Assembly: GCA_027919835.1 (NCBI GenBank) | Contig: JANVFP010000003.1 | Span: 372,001-436,000, forward strand | Direction of reading: 5' to 3' | Length of the DNA stretch: 64,000 bases | Origin: Lentinula raphanica | Taxonomy: Eukaryota; Basidiomycota; Agaricomycetes; Agaricales; Omphalotaceae | Part shown: piece after piece, positions 35,811 through 46,022 of the stretch | Layout: each line of letters begins with the position of its first letter | How positions within the stretch are numbered: position 1 is the stretch's first letter | Program-made: the position numbers and the translations under genes | Notes under the pieces: model-generated | Database searches by the model: none | Seen by the model: the letters and a program-made list of their open reading frames with translations, nothing else | Told to the model about the DNA's origin: nothing

Positions 35811-37190
35811 ATGAAGGATTCGGAGAGAAAGAGAAAGAGAGAAAGGCAGGCTGAAAAGAGAGGATGGATACGAGGGTTCCGAAAAGAAGCTGAGCGGAAA
35901 GACAGCAGAGGCGCAGCGAGAAGACCAGACGAACGAGGCACAGTCTATAGGATCAAGGCATCGAACGCGCTATTTACGTCGAGCAATGGTCCTTAAAAGC
36001 CTAGCCTTGAACTAAGTGAATTCCTTCTGAAGAGCGTGAAGGAGGAAAAACCTCACACTTTATAAACCCAGGGCATCCATCACGGCGGCAGGAAAGTTGG
36101 AAAACCTTGTATTGATTAAGCATCGTTCATTCCCAGGTTATGACAAAATGTGACAATGACCAAACGGGTTTGAGGGTTAATGACGGCGGAAGGTTGGGCA
36201 ATCCCGATAGAAAGAAGTATGAAGACGGAATGAGTATCAAATTGAACTCAAACCTGGATATTCTCGATGGTCCACGAGAAATAACCGCTGTGGCATAGTA
36301 TGTAGTGCGGTGCTCGCGAAGCGTTGATTCCAAGTGAATTTCGACCCAGTATTACCAGGAGATTTGTGGATTTCGACGACAAGCTGTAATTTATAATCGG
36401 TTTCCCTCTCTCTGCGTTCCCAAGAAGACGAGTGGCACGGCTTCTGGATTCTGGACAATGCGTTTATTCGGAAGTAACTTCTGGGGTACAGGACAATCAG
36501 CTTCGAGTCGGTGGTTGAAGCTGGAGATAATGCATAGCGGCGTTGTCCGCAGTCTTGATATCAATATTGCAGTGAACGCTGGGCCATGGTGAAGTTAAAG
36601 AGACTTGGTCGTTGACTCTCGAGCGTCTTTGGATGTTGTTACGTTGTTGAAATATTGCCTAAGCCGAGGCTCGCCGAGTAGCCTGCCGAGAGCTGCCGCT
36701 TACGGCGTCTAAGAAACATTACATAATACATTTGAACGGCGGGTCTTCCTCTCCGCTCGTTTTATTCTGGACCTGTAACAAGCTTTGCTACTTCCCGCAG
36801 TGGCAGCCGCGACGATTGAATTCTCTTGTCTTTGCTCTTCCTCTCGCTCGTCGACGTCCAAGTCTCAAAAAACGGTGTTAAACCGCGCTTTGCGTCAGGT
36901 TTCTGGATCCTAATTTCATCAACAACCACGAGATCCATTCAGCAATGATTCTGTCTTCCTCGTTGCCAATTCGGACGCTGCACTGCCATGAAACTATATC
37001 TTCCCGCTGTCATACTTTTTTCTGGTGACCTCGAGACCCAACTCAATAATGATGCTAACAATCTCCATCACCACAACCTAAGTTCAGCTTACTGTTTCCG
37101 ATTCGACAGCTAGCCAATAGCTGATATAAGTGTTTCGCATACGCGGTGTATGAGATTGATCCCTCCACTACTCGTTCTTGTCCAGCCCTC
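35811..37190. other. Intergenic, no gene seen
   Basis: Shared upstream region of the divergent kinase-like and glutaminase genes. No supported frame. Pyrimidine-rich tracts near 36745-36850 and 37195 precede the glutaminase start. Confidence 0.45.
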
Positions 37191-40100
37191 ATGATCATTC
37201 ACCTTCTTTTCCTTTCTATCGTGTTTTTGCTTGTACAATCTCAATCAATTCAACCTCCTGCCATTCCTCTCGCTGTTCGATCTCCCTATCTGCAAGCTTA
37301 TTTGGGTCATAACACTGGTGCTGCTGTTCCGAATTCATGGCCGGTTTTCTGGACGAATCATGTACGCTGTGTTATAATTTGCTTAATTCTGGTCACTGTG
37401 CTGATTTTCTCTCCCTTTAAGATAGTAGGTTGGTCTGGTCTCATGCGAGTGGACGGTGCGCTGTATGAGTGGTTGGGAGGCGCAATTGAAGGGCCGGATT
37501 TGCAGCTTGAGAATAATCTCACCGCAAAAGCTGTTACTCTCACTGGTATCCAGATCAAGCCTACTCGCTCCATACTCAATCTGCAAGCGGGACCTATGGC
37601 GATCAACGTAACATTTCTCAGTCCGATTGAAGTTAGTACCCCAATCATTGCTCTGCCAACGTGAACCTGAACCTCCGAATGCAGCCCTCGAACCTTGTTC
37701 TCCAATCTTTTCCGTTCACCTATGTCTTCATGGAACTCTCATCCACAGATGGTGCTGCGCATTCGGTCCAAGTGTACGAGGATATAAGTGGAGGTACGTC
37801 CTCGCATTTTGCTTCACAGCACGGATTAATATTTCTTGCCCAGAATGGACTGCTTTCGACCTTAACAGTGAAGTGCAGTGGAATACGACGATGAGCTCGT
37901 CAATTATCTACCATGAGGTACAACGTACACCGCCCCAGTACATGACCGAACAAAGCAATATGGCCAGCGATCCAGCTGTGTACCATGTTACAAACGTTGT
38001 GAGTTCCTGTCGCAAACCCTATGAGTTCATCATCTTCACGAGTTTATTTTTTTGATCACCCAGGGCTCAGGTTTAACGTACCAAACAGGTTCCGATCTTG
38101 ATGTTCGTAGTCAATTCCTGAACAACGCGAACCTAACCGACACTCAAGACACTCAATTCCGCTCAATCAACAAGTGAGCGGCTCCATCATCGCAGTAACA
38201 CCGAAAACTCATTAACATGATTATAGTTCTTGGCCAGTATTCGGCTTCTGCAATGATCTAGGACAAATATCAACCACGTCGTCCCCAATCGTATGGGGCA
38301 TTGGACTCGTTCGAGATGGCGACATAATTTACCCAACGCCATCCGGGAACCAAACTCGAAGACCCTATTTCTTCACCGAATTTCAGGACGTACCGTCTGC
38401 AGTAAGTCATCGCTCAGTCACTCGGGTGGCGTGTCTTTCCAATGTTTGAGTTCTGCCGCAGTTGACGTTTCTGATGAACGACTCGTCGAATGCACTCCAA
38501 CGTGCGATTGCCTTGGACAATAATATCACCACGGCAGCCAATGCGATTTCGTCTAATTATGCCGACCTTGTTACGCTCGCTGCTAGACAGGTCATGGCCG
38601 GGATGGAGATTACCGCTGGGGTCGGCAGCAATGGTCAGATTAATGCATCTGATATCCAGTTTTTCATGAAAGATATCGGGAATTCTCAGTGAGCTATCCG
38701 CTCATGTCGCATCAATCAATAGTTTTAACTCTTAGGCTTCAATAAGGCGTACGAATCCCGTGGAAGTTTTATACGCCTCGTTACCAGCTATTCTCTACTT
38801 CAATGCAACCTGGACTCGGTATCTACTTGAGCCGCTATTGCAGTACCAACAATCAAGTTTGTATCAACTATCGTTTGCTTCGCAAGACTTGGGGAGCGCG
38901 TTCCCGTATGCTGTTGGTGATCCCAACCCCTCAGTGTCCACTGCCATTGAGAGTATCAGTGATATGATATTCATGGTGTGGGCTCATGCAGCGTTCACGG
39001 GAGATGTGTCGCTGATAACGCAGTATGTACGTCGCTCAAATGCTCTCTCTGCTCGCTCGGAGGTTTCTAACAAATCACAGTATCCCATGCTGAAAAGCTG
39101 GGCAGACTCGCTTGTATCGGAAACCCCGTTGACCCCAAATGGTTTGTACGTGTCTTTGACATTCGTGCATCGCTTTTGATTGCTCATGGAGTATTGCAAT
39201 GCAGTGTTAGTGGGGACGGACTTACCAATAATAACATGACGAATTTGGCTATCAAAGGCATCCTTGCTGTTCGTACTATGGCTGAGATCAGCCACACAGC
39301 AGGCAATACGAATGATCATGATAATTATATAGTGAGCACCTTCAATATTTTCCAGCTTCCACTCAAGTATTCATCCCATTCACAGAGTACTGCCTCATCT
39401 CTGGTTTCCCAGTGGCAGACTCTAGCCCAATCTTCTGGACATCTGACTTCAACGTACGGATCGGCAAATTCGTGGAGTCTGATGTATAATCTCTATCCCG
39501 ACAAGCTCTTCGGTTTCAATTTCGTGAACGAAAGTGTGCGTACTGTATCTCATATGGTCAAATTCCGATGATTCATACGTTTATTTTCGTAGATTTACAC
39601 GGAGCAAACCGATTGGTACGCTAGTATTGCTTCAACTGGTAGATTTGTCTCAACTGTGCTGTGTGCTATCGGCTAATCAATAATGTTAGCACCGACTTAT
39701 GGCCTAGCTTTCGACACTCTCAACGGGAGTATAGCAAAATCGCGTGAGTTCCAAGAATAGAGTCGACATGACCTTGTATTGACTATCCGCTTTGTCCCAC
39801 TAGATTGGTCACTTTTCACGGCCAGTATCGTTACCGACAATTCGATTAGAGATACATTGGTATCCATGGTGCATCTTAGTGCCGCCAATCCTGGCCAGTT
39901 TGCTGTCTTTCCTACTACGTATGATACCACCAGTGGTAAGCCGCAGGGTGGGTCCGCCAGGTATGCTCATCACCAGTGTCAAATTCTTCAAGCCGACTGA
40001 ACGACCTGATCTCAGCCCCGCACAAGGAGCTATGTTTGCTCTACTAGCAGTGAAGTGAATTAACATCCAGCTCTCTTTCTATCTATGACTTACCCGTCCT

Positions 40101-40643
40101 CATCTTAACAGTGCCACCCGTCAATTATCTAGCAGTGCCACATCCGGGTCAAATCGTAGAAGTGTCAACACTGGCGCAATTGTAGGAGGCGTTGTAGGAG
40201 GCATTGCTTTCCTCGCACTTGTGGCACTGGCTGTATTCCTCTTTCGACGTCACTCAAAATCAAACAGAGCGGGAGCGAACGAGGACCAAGTGTATAGCAG
40301 CGTATCGCCTTACCCCACAGACCCAAATTCCCGTTACACACAAAATATTCAAAATTCCTCGATGGTCCAGGACCCGGAGGAAGTCGCTGAAGTTGGCCAA
40401 GTCCTATCACCGCTACGGTTGAGCGCGAAGCAAAGAAGCATGCCTACTGTCACTGACTCTACCCGCACCGTAACCACGTCCCCATTCCCTGCAAGTAGTG
40501 TTACAGGGTCTTCGGATGCTGGGACCTCTAGTAGATCCGGGATGGAGGCGCAGTTGTTGAGAGGAGAGGTAGAGAGCCTGCGGAGAGAGATGGAAGAAAT
40601 CAGGTTGAGGGGTGCATTTGACCCGCCTCCAGAGTATCAATAG
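37191..40643 (+). CDS. GtaA-type glutaminase with C-terminal membrane anchor
   Basis: Extracellular glutaminase family (DUF5127/DUF4965/DUF4964 architecture, as in Aspergillus GtaA), expected to deamidate glutamine to glutamate outside the cell. MIIHLLFLSIVFLLVQSQS is the signal peptide. Exons from 37191 to 40643 are split by many short introns (for example 37364-37422). They carry PLAVRSPYLQAYL, FWTNHVIVGWSGLMRVDG, FGFCNDLGQIS, VEVLYASLPAILYFNATW, then TNLAIKGILAVRTMAEI and SWSLMYNLYPDKLFGFNFVN, all recognisable family blocks. Many NxS/T sequons fit secretion. The enzyme part ends PAQGAMFALLAV. After one more intron a Ser-rich stalk leads to IVGGVVGGIAFLALVALAVF, a transmembrane helix with a FRRH stop-transfer, and a cytoplasmic tail of about 120 residues ending in a coiled coil (LLRGEVESLRREMEEIRL). 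It is therefore a single-pass surface enzyme. Confidence 0.88.
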
Positions 40644-41249
40644 AACGCAATCGTTGACGGACATTTACTTATTCTAATCATCTATATCACTATGGCTTTT
40701 GCTACAGAATCTATGATTGTCACACAGGTCAATCTCGGTGTCAGAGTGAAGGTTATCCCTCTACATTTACCTTACTCGATTTCCACCTCAAAGGTCATTT
40801 TACCGGTTGTACAACAGAAAACTGATATCTGTAGGTTGGCACTTCACTAGAATTCTGAATGAAGCGTAGGTTACAGATAGCACCTCGTTTGGAGTTGTCA
40901 AGTAACTGATTCTATCATCATCTTATCTCGAAGTGTCAAGAGGTATTGTTGTCTGCCTCCGGGAGACTATCATCATCTTCGGTCTTGCCTCAATGCTCAG
41001 AACAAAGGCCAACAGGTATGCGAAAAGCCTTTTTCTGATCAATTCGTGAAGGTAGCGCTGACTAGCGCTGATAGGTGGTAGGAGAGACGATGAACTTGGC
41101 AAGATATGTGCTGTAGAGTTAGACGAAGGGTGAATCTTAGATGCAATTGAAGAATCGATGTGATCACAAAAGTTGGGAAAGTTTTGCAATTAGAACCGAG
41201 AATTCAATGTTGGCTTTTCAACTACTATAACAACATCTACATGAGGACG
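40644..41249. other. Intergenic; duplicated flank of the peptidase unit
   Basis: From about 40780 on, this stretch is similar to 42945-43370 (shared blocks include AAAGGTCATTTT, GATAGGTGGTAGGAGAGA and TATGTGCTGTAGAGTTAGA). It forms the 3' flank of the first copy of a tandem duplication. No gene supported. Confidence 0.6.
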
Positions 41250-42265
41250 TCATTTGGCCAAGGTTCTCGATGACTGCTGATTCCTCACACGAGCTTCTCC
41301 TGGGGCCTGATACTTGACAGTGAAACTCGAAACCTGTGTACCACGAACAATACCCATTACCGGAGCTGCTTGACCACCAGAAGCCTCCACATAAGTGAGC
41401 TTGGAATCTTCGGAGACGATCCTGTATATCCGTGATAGCTTGGATAGATTCACCGTGTTTTCTCTGTCTGTCTTGGCATAACAATCGGAAAAGGTGACTT
41501 CCCCAAAGTTGGCAAGTTCTCTGAGCTAGCATACTCGCTGCCATCGGAATCACGGACGCTAGGAATTTGGACTATCCATTCCGCTTGACCCCCTTTGACA
41601 GGAGTAGCCTACATAGTAATTCGTATCAGTCAGGACTCTATCTGCGAGTGATATAAAACAGTTGGGAAAAGGAACATACATTCAGTGGAAGAGGCATTGG
41701 ATGATAAGTCACTTTCCCCTTTGAAATATTCGTCATTGTAACTGACCCCTTCCGCCCGTCCGGTCCAAGCTCGACCACGACTCCAACCCGGTCCCCCGGT
41801 TCCAAATCCAGTAGATCCTGCGTCGGTGAAATATTCCGTCTATCGGAGCCATCAGACTCATCATATCTGATCAATGCTTGAGGAAACCACTGTGCGAACG
41901 CAAAGCATTTCACCACTCCATGTGGGTCAACTTTACAGCGGATTCCTGCATTCAAGAGAGTGAAATGTTCCGGGTCGTGCCCATCGATGCCTACCCAGAA
42001 AGCGACTTCTCTTTCTTCGGGGGGCGGAGGGTCGTGAGTGAGATAAGGAATAGTGATTTGGCCGGAGACCTTCGTGAAGCTTTCTCCTGTTGCCGGAGGA
42101 GAAACAGCGACTCCGGACCAGAATGGATGATTGAAATATCGCGTTGCATTTGTCGGCTGATGTGACCATAATGAGAACTTGGAATGGAATGTCCAAGGTT
42201 ATGGAGATACTCACAGAGAAGAATAAAATCGAAGTGAGTGTTGCAGTAAGCAGTTTTGAAAACAT
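41250..42265 (-). pseudogene. G1-like (eqolisin) peptidase paralogue, frameshifted
   Basis: Sister of the gene at 43373-44340 with the same intron positions: exons 42265-42215 (signal peptide MFSKLLTATLTSILFFS), 42156-41680 and 41608-41250. Family blocks: FWSGVAVSPPATGESFTKVS, then GQITIPYL, VAFWVGIDG, LLNAGIRC, LEPGDRVGVVVEL, VTMTNISKGK and GGQAEWIVQIP. After the segment YASSE the frame is lost. The conserved continuation (NFGEVTF-type strand, then YRIVSEDSKLTYVEASGG) is in a different frame up to the stop at 41250. Comparison with the sister copy shows two extra bases at about 41514-41526. The product would end early after PTLGKSPFPIVMPRQTEKT, lacking the last strands of the fold. The family's catalytic Gln is Asn here, as in the sister. 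Confidence 0.75.
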
Positions 42266-43372
42266 GTTGTACGTAGTTGCGTCAGTTCTCTTGGACCAGC
42301 AAGAGAAAAGGAAGAGACCAAGCTTTGAAAGACGGAAGCGAAAACTTCGCAAATTTTGATCCTGCAGCACGTGGCGGTAGTCGCACGCTCTCCGATGGCT
42401 TCCTCAGTACCCTAGCGGCCCTTGTTGAACTTGAACCGCTTCAAGTTCGCTCACTTGAATGTAACGTTCGATCTCAATGTTTGTAAGTATCACCACTCCC
42501 ATTTTGTGTTTTTCGAGGTCGTCAGGCGGGTGTTTTCAGGTCCTGAGATATTTGTTATTCCGCTTCACAGGTCATCTTTACGGCTTGTACGAAAGAAAAC
42601 TGGTCTAGGTAATTCAAAGAACAAGTTCTTCACCCGATCGACGATCCCTTTGTTCCATCTTCGCCCATAGTCTACTGCGTAAAAAACATCAGATATCGAT
42701 CACCTCAGAGGAAGAAAACGGAATGCGAATCGTTACGCACGAGCTCGTGCCAGAGGTTGATGCCGTGAGGCTTGTACGGTTGCAAAGTATTCTTGATCAA
42801 TACGTTGAGCATTCTCAATCTCTCGTCGTTTTCTGGCATCCTCGAACTCAACAGTAAGCCTACATGGATCGTCAAAGTCAGTTCAAGAACCGGTGATATT
42901 TCGATGACTCACTTCTTCAACACTGCTACCTCCTCCCCTTGAAGGTCATTTTCACGGGTTGTAAAAGATCAAACTGATTTCTAGGTCACTCAAACAAGGT
43001 ACTGCCTACGCTTCATATCTGCGTTTGGGAGAACCTTCACGAGAGCGTCGGCTCTTAATCACTGATTCTATCAACATCGTTCAACCGGCCAATGTATCGA
43101 CGAGACTCAAAACGAGGGCCAATAGGTGCGTGCAAAGCCTTCTTCCAATCATTTTGTCAAGTCATTCATGTAGTGTTGATAGGTGGTAGGAGAGAAGCTG
43201 TAATCTAGAGTCTATGAATCGTGATAAACTAAGCAAAGTATGTGCTGTAGAGTTAGACCAGGGGTACATAACTTGTCTAGATATATATCTGAAGAATTAA
43301 TCGATGTACATAATCACACAGAGGTTGAGACTGCAACTAGAACGGAGGATTCATTGTTTTTGGCGAAGGTTC
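42266..43372. repeat. Duplicated flanks and 3'-exon fragment of the gene at 50463-51506
   Basis: 42266-42360 matches the region upstream of the sister peptidase gene (44341-44431), and 42352-42930 continues as a near copy of 50103-50660. Within it, 42733-42859 is a copy of the last exon of the unknown gene at 50463-51506, followed by its last intron and the first 20 or so bases of the preceding exon. The copy then breaks off at about 42930-42940, where the next unit starts. The fragment cannot be expressed as that protein. 42945-43372 is the downstream flank of the second peptidase copy. Confidence 0.75.
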
Positions 43373-44340
43373 TCAATGACTGTTGATATGACCTTCTCCT
43401 GGGCCCTGATACTTGACAGTTAAACTCGAAACCTGGACACCTCGGACGCCACTACCAGATACTGAGACTGCCCGACCACCAGAAGTGTTCACTTCAGTGA
43501 TCTTGGAGCCTTCGGAGTATATCCTGTAAAACAGCGATGGTTTGGATAGATCCACAGTGTTTCCTTTGTCGGTTTTGGCATAACAATGGGTAAAGGTAAC
43601 TTCCCCAAAGTCGGCCAGTCCTGAGCTGAAATAGATGCTGCCATCGGGATTAAGGAACGTGGGAAGTGAAACCATCCATTCCACTTGAGCCCCTTTGACA
43701 GGAGTAGCCTACATAGTAAATCAGATCAGTTTGAAAGACCCTACCTGCGAGTCAAGTAAAACAGTAACATACATTCTGTATTCGACGTGTAGTCTCTGTC
43801 CCTTTTGAAATATTCTTGATCGTGACCATCCCCTCCCGACCGTCCAGTGCGAACTGTACTACAAGTTCGATGTGATTTCCTGGTACCACTTCCAAAGGAT
43901 CCGGTCCATGATCAAGTCTGATCCATTCAGGGAACCAGTGTGCGAAGGCATAACATCCCACCGCTCCATGTGTGTCAACTGTACAGAAGATTCCTGCATT
44001 AAGAAGGGAGGCAGGTTCGTGGCCGGATCCATCGACGCCCACGAAGAAAGCGACGTGTCTTTCTTCGGGAGGCGGAGGGTCGTGAGCAAGATGAGGGATA
44101 GTGAATTCGCCGGAAACCGATGTGAATCGTTCTCCTGTTGCCGGACGAAAAACAGCGACTCCGGACCAGGACAGATCAGCAGATAATCCCTTGGAAGTTC
44201 TCGGAGGTGACATGGGTAGAGCATTGGAAGAAGGCTGTTGCGACACTAATGAGAACCTAGAATGGAATGTTGAAAGATGGAATACCGACGGGAAAGATCA
44301 GATTAAGCGCAAATAATGTAGCGAGCAGTTTTGAGAACAT
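43373..44340 (-). CDS. G1-like (eqolisin) peptidase family protein, catalytic Gln replaced
   Basis: Secreted beta-sandwich of peptidase family G1 (PF01828-like). Exons 44340-44290, 44234-43773 and 43708-43373 give 282 residues. The signal peptide is MFSKLLATLFALNLIFP; the first donor (GTCGGT) is weak and was placed by comparison with the sister gene. Blocks: LSWSGVAVFRPATGERFTSV, then SGEFTIPHLA, VAFFVGVDG, LLNAGIFCTV, CYAFAHWFPE, VVPGNHIELVVQF, MVTIKNISKGT, KGAQVEWMVSLP and ADFGEVTFTHCYAK. Known enzymes of this family use a Gln/Glu pair. The Glu is present in QVEWMV, but the position of the Gln (in the strand after VGVDG) reads Asn in LLNAG. Proteolysis is therefore doubtful, and a binding or inhibitory role is possible. 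Its upstream flank is interrupted by the DIRS element 91 bp from the ATG. Confidence 0.8.
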
Positions 44341-44431
44341 GTTGTACGTAGTTGCGTCAGTTCTCTTGGACCAGCAAGAGAAAAGGAAGAGACCAAAGCT
44401 TTCAAGAGATGAAGCAAAAACTTCGCAAATT

Positions 44432-44583
44432 CCGAGAGAAGTCTGCGAAGCAGGCTTCTCATAGGATAAGATAGCGAGGCGATGAGAGGCCGGCATGGGC
44501 GCCGGCATAGTTTCCCACTGCCAGTTTAGGCGCCCATTCATCCTTACATCCTGCCTCTCATCGTCGCGCGTACATTCGTCGGG
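44432..44583. repeat. Split direct repeat A1
   Basis: 152 bp, identical to 49788-49939. It contains inverted motifs that can fold: GAGAAG...CTTCTC near its start and GCGATGAGAGGC paired with GCCTCTCATCGTCGC near its end. Confidence 0.9.
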
Positions 44584-44621
44584 TTTCGCGTTTAATCGAT
44601 TCTATAACACTTGTTTTTATC

Positions 44622-46022
44622 ATGACTCAAACCGAAAACAACTCTGCTCCCTTTCTTCCGACTTCCTCCTCCCTAAGCAACCCAAACAGGACGCATATAA
44701 CTCACTCCTCCCCCCAACTGATTGAGGCTCTCAAAAAGCTAGACCTAGAGTCCAGGCTGGACATGAATCAGTCCATTGAGGAGAAGAATCGCTCAAGGAG
44801 AAAGAAAGACGTCCTAAAACAGCAGGGACTCGCGTCGAAACCCGGCTCTCCTTCAGCTTCGTATGTGACGATAACTCTGGAAGAAATGGAAATGGTCAGG
44901 ACTACACCCTCGCTCTTCGAACGTCTTAAGGCGAAGCTTAGTCTGGTCACTCTGGGCTGGATGAAGACAAGATCAGATGAGGACAATAAGCAGAAGCAGC
45001 TGGACAAACAGAAGGATTCTGGGGAAAGCAGAGCCGAAGAAGACAGCTCTTACTTGGTGGAGGATGTTGTGGAGGTCGCTTGGGTTTCTACGGAGCGTAG
45101 AATGATCACCATCCCAGTGGAGCTATTGAAGGCAGGATTATACTACAACAACATCCCCCTCCCTTTCTTCACCAACGACACCCTTACTCGAATCGAGATG
45201 CTCCACCAGACGATGCCAAAAACAAAATTCCGGGACGGCTCAAAGGTGGATTTTGTTCTGGATATCAAGGCTGTAGGAAAGCAGTTGGGAATAGAGATAG
45301 ACGACCCTTTTCACCTCGAAGACCTTTCTTTCGGAGAGTTCAGAGAGGCCGCTGAAAACTTCTGCGAATACGAGTTGAAGAGGTCAAAGGAGAAAGAATT
45401 AGGCAACCGTTTCATTTTTGCTTCCCAACACTTTGCTTATTTCCTCAACCAAGAACATTCTGAGCGGACCTATAGATACTGGAAGCCTGAAGAGTTCGCC
45501 CTTCGAGAGAAGCGGACGATGTTCAATTACAAGTTCGACATGGACGTCTACCACCGAGCCTGGGACAGGGCAATGAGCATTCAACGAATGGACGAAATGA
45601 AGTCTTCCATCCAGGAGGAGGTTCTAAAGAACATTCGAGGAAGCCAACCAAAACTCACGGCGAAAAGCACGTCTTCAAAATCAAGGTTTTCTCCTTATCC
45701 CTCATCTTCATCTTCCGACCAGATTCCTGCGCCCTTTCCAGCAGGCAGCAAGACGAGCCGCCCCGCATCTTGCTGCCTTGGCTGTGGAAAACGGGGCCAC
45801 CGTACCGATTCGCACTCAGTCGAACGCGACGGTAAATTCCTCTGGGCTCTCTGGATCAGTAACAAGCTTTGCTCTCCCGAACGCGGCCACAGGAAAATCT
45901 GTATCGGTTGGAACATCTACGGACGATGCAAGCCCGGATGCGACATGGAACATGTCTGTTCCCTCTGCGGTTCAAACTCCCACCACGCCTTTGCCTGGGT
46001 CTGCAACCCTCAGCCCAACTGA
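44622..46022 (+). CDS. DIRS element gag-like protein
   Basis: First ORF of the retrotransposon, 466 residues, uninterrupted, starting 38 bp after repeat A1. The N-terminal half is charged and helical (LEERLKAKLSLVTLGW-like region, DEDNKQKQLDKQKDSGESR). The central part (FVLDIKAVGKQLGIEIDDPF, then FAYFLNQEHSERTYRYWKPE) resembles the conserved gag region of basidiomycete DIRS elements. The C-terminus is cysteine-rich with zinc-binding patterns: CLGCGKRGH, CIGWNIYGRCKPGCDMEH (CX8CX3CX3H) and CSLCGSNSH with a later Cys. Presumed nucleic-acid-binding capsid-like protein. The last 245 bases overlap the RT frame, which starts near 45778 in another frame; how the second ORF is translated is not visible. 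Confidence 0.85.
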   Translation: MTQTENNSAPFLPTSSSLSNPNRTHITHSSPQLIEALKKLDLESRLDMNQSIEEKNRSRRKKDVLKQQGLASKPGSPSASYVTITLEEMEMVRTTPSLFERLKAKLSLVTLGWMKTRSDEDNKQKQLDKQKDSGESRAEEDSSYLVEDVVEVAWVSTERRMITIPVELLKAGLYYNNIPLPFFTNDTLTRIEMLHQTMPKTKFRDGSKVDFVLDIKAVGKQLGIEIDDPFHLEDLSFGEFREAAENFCEYELKRSKEKELGNRFIFASQHFAYFLNQEHSERTYRYWKPEEFALREKRTMFNYKFDMDVYHRAWDRAMSIQRMDEMKSSIQEEVLKNIRGSQPKLTAKSTSSKSRFSPYPSSSSSDQIPAPFPAGSKTSRPASCCLGCGKRGHRTDSHSVERDGKFLWALWISNKLCSPERGHRKICIGWNIYGRCKPGCDMEHVCSLCGSNSHHAFAWVCNPQPN

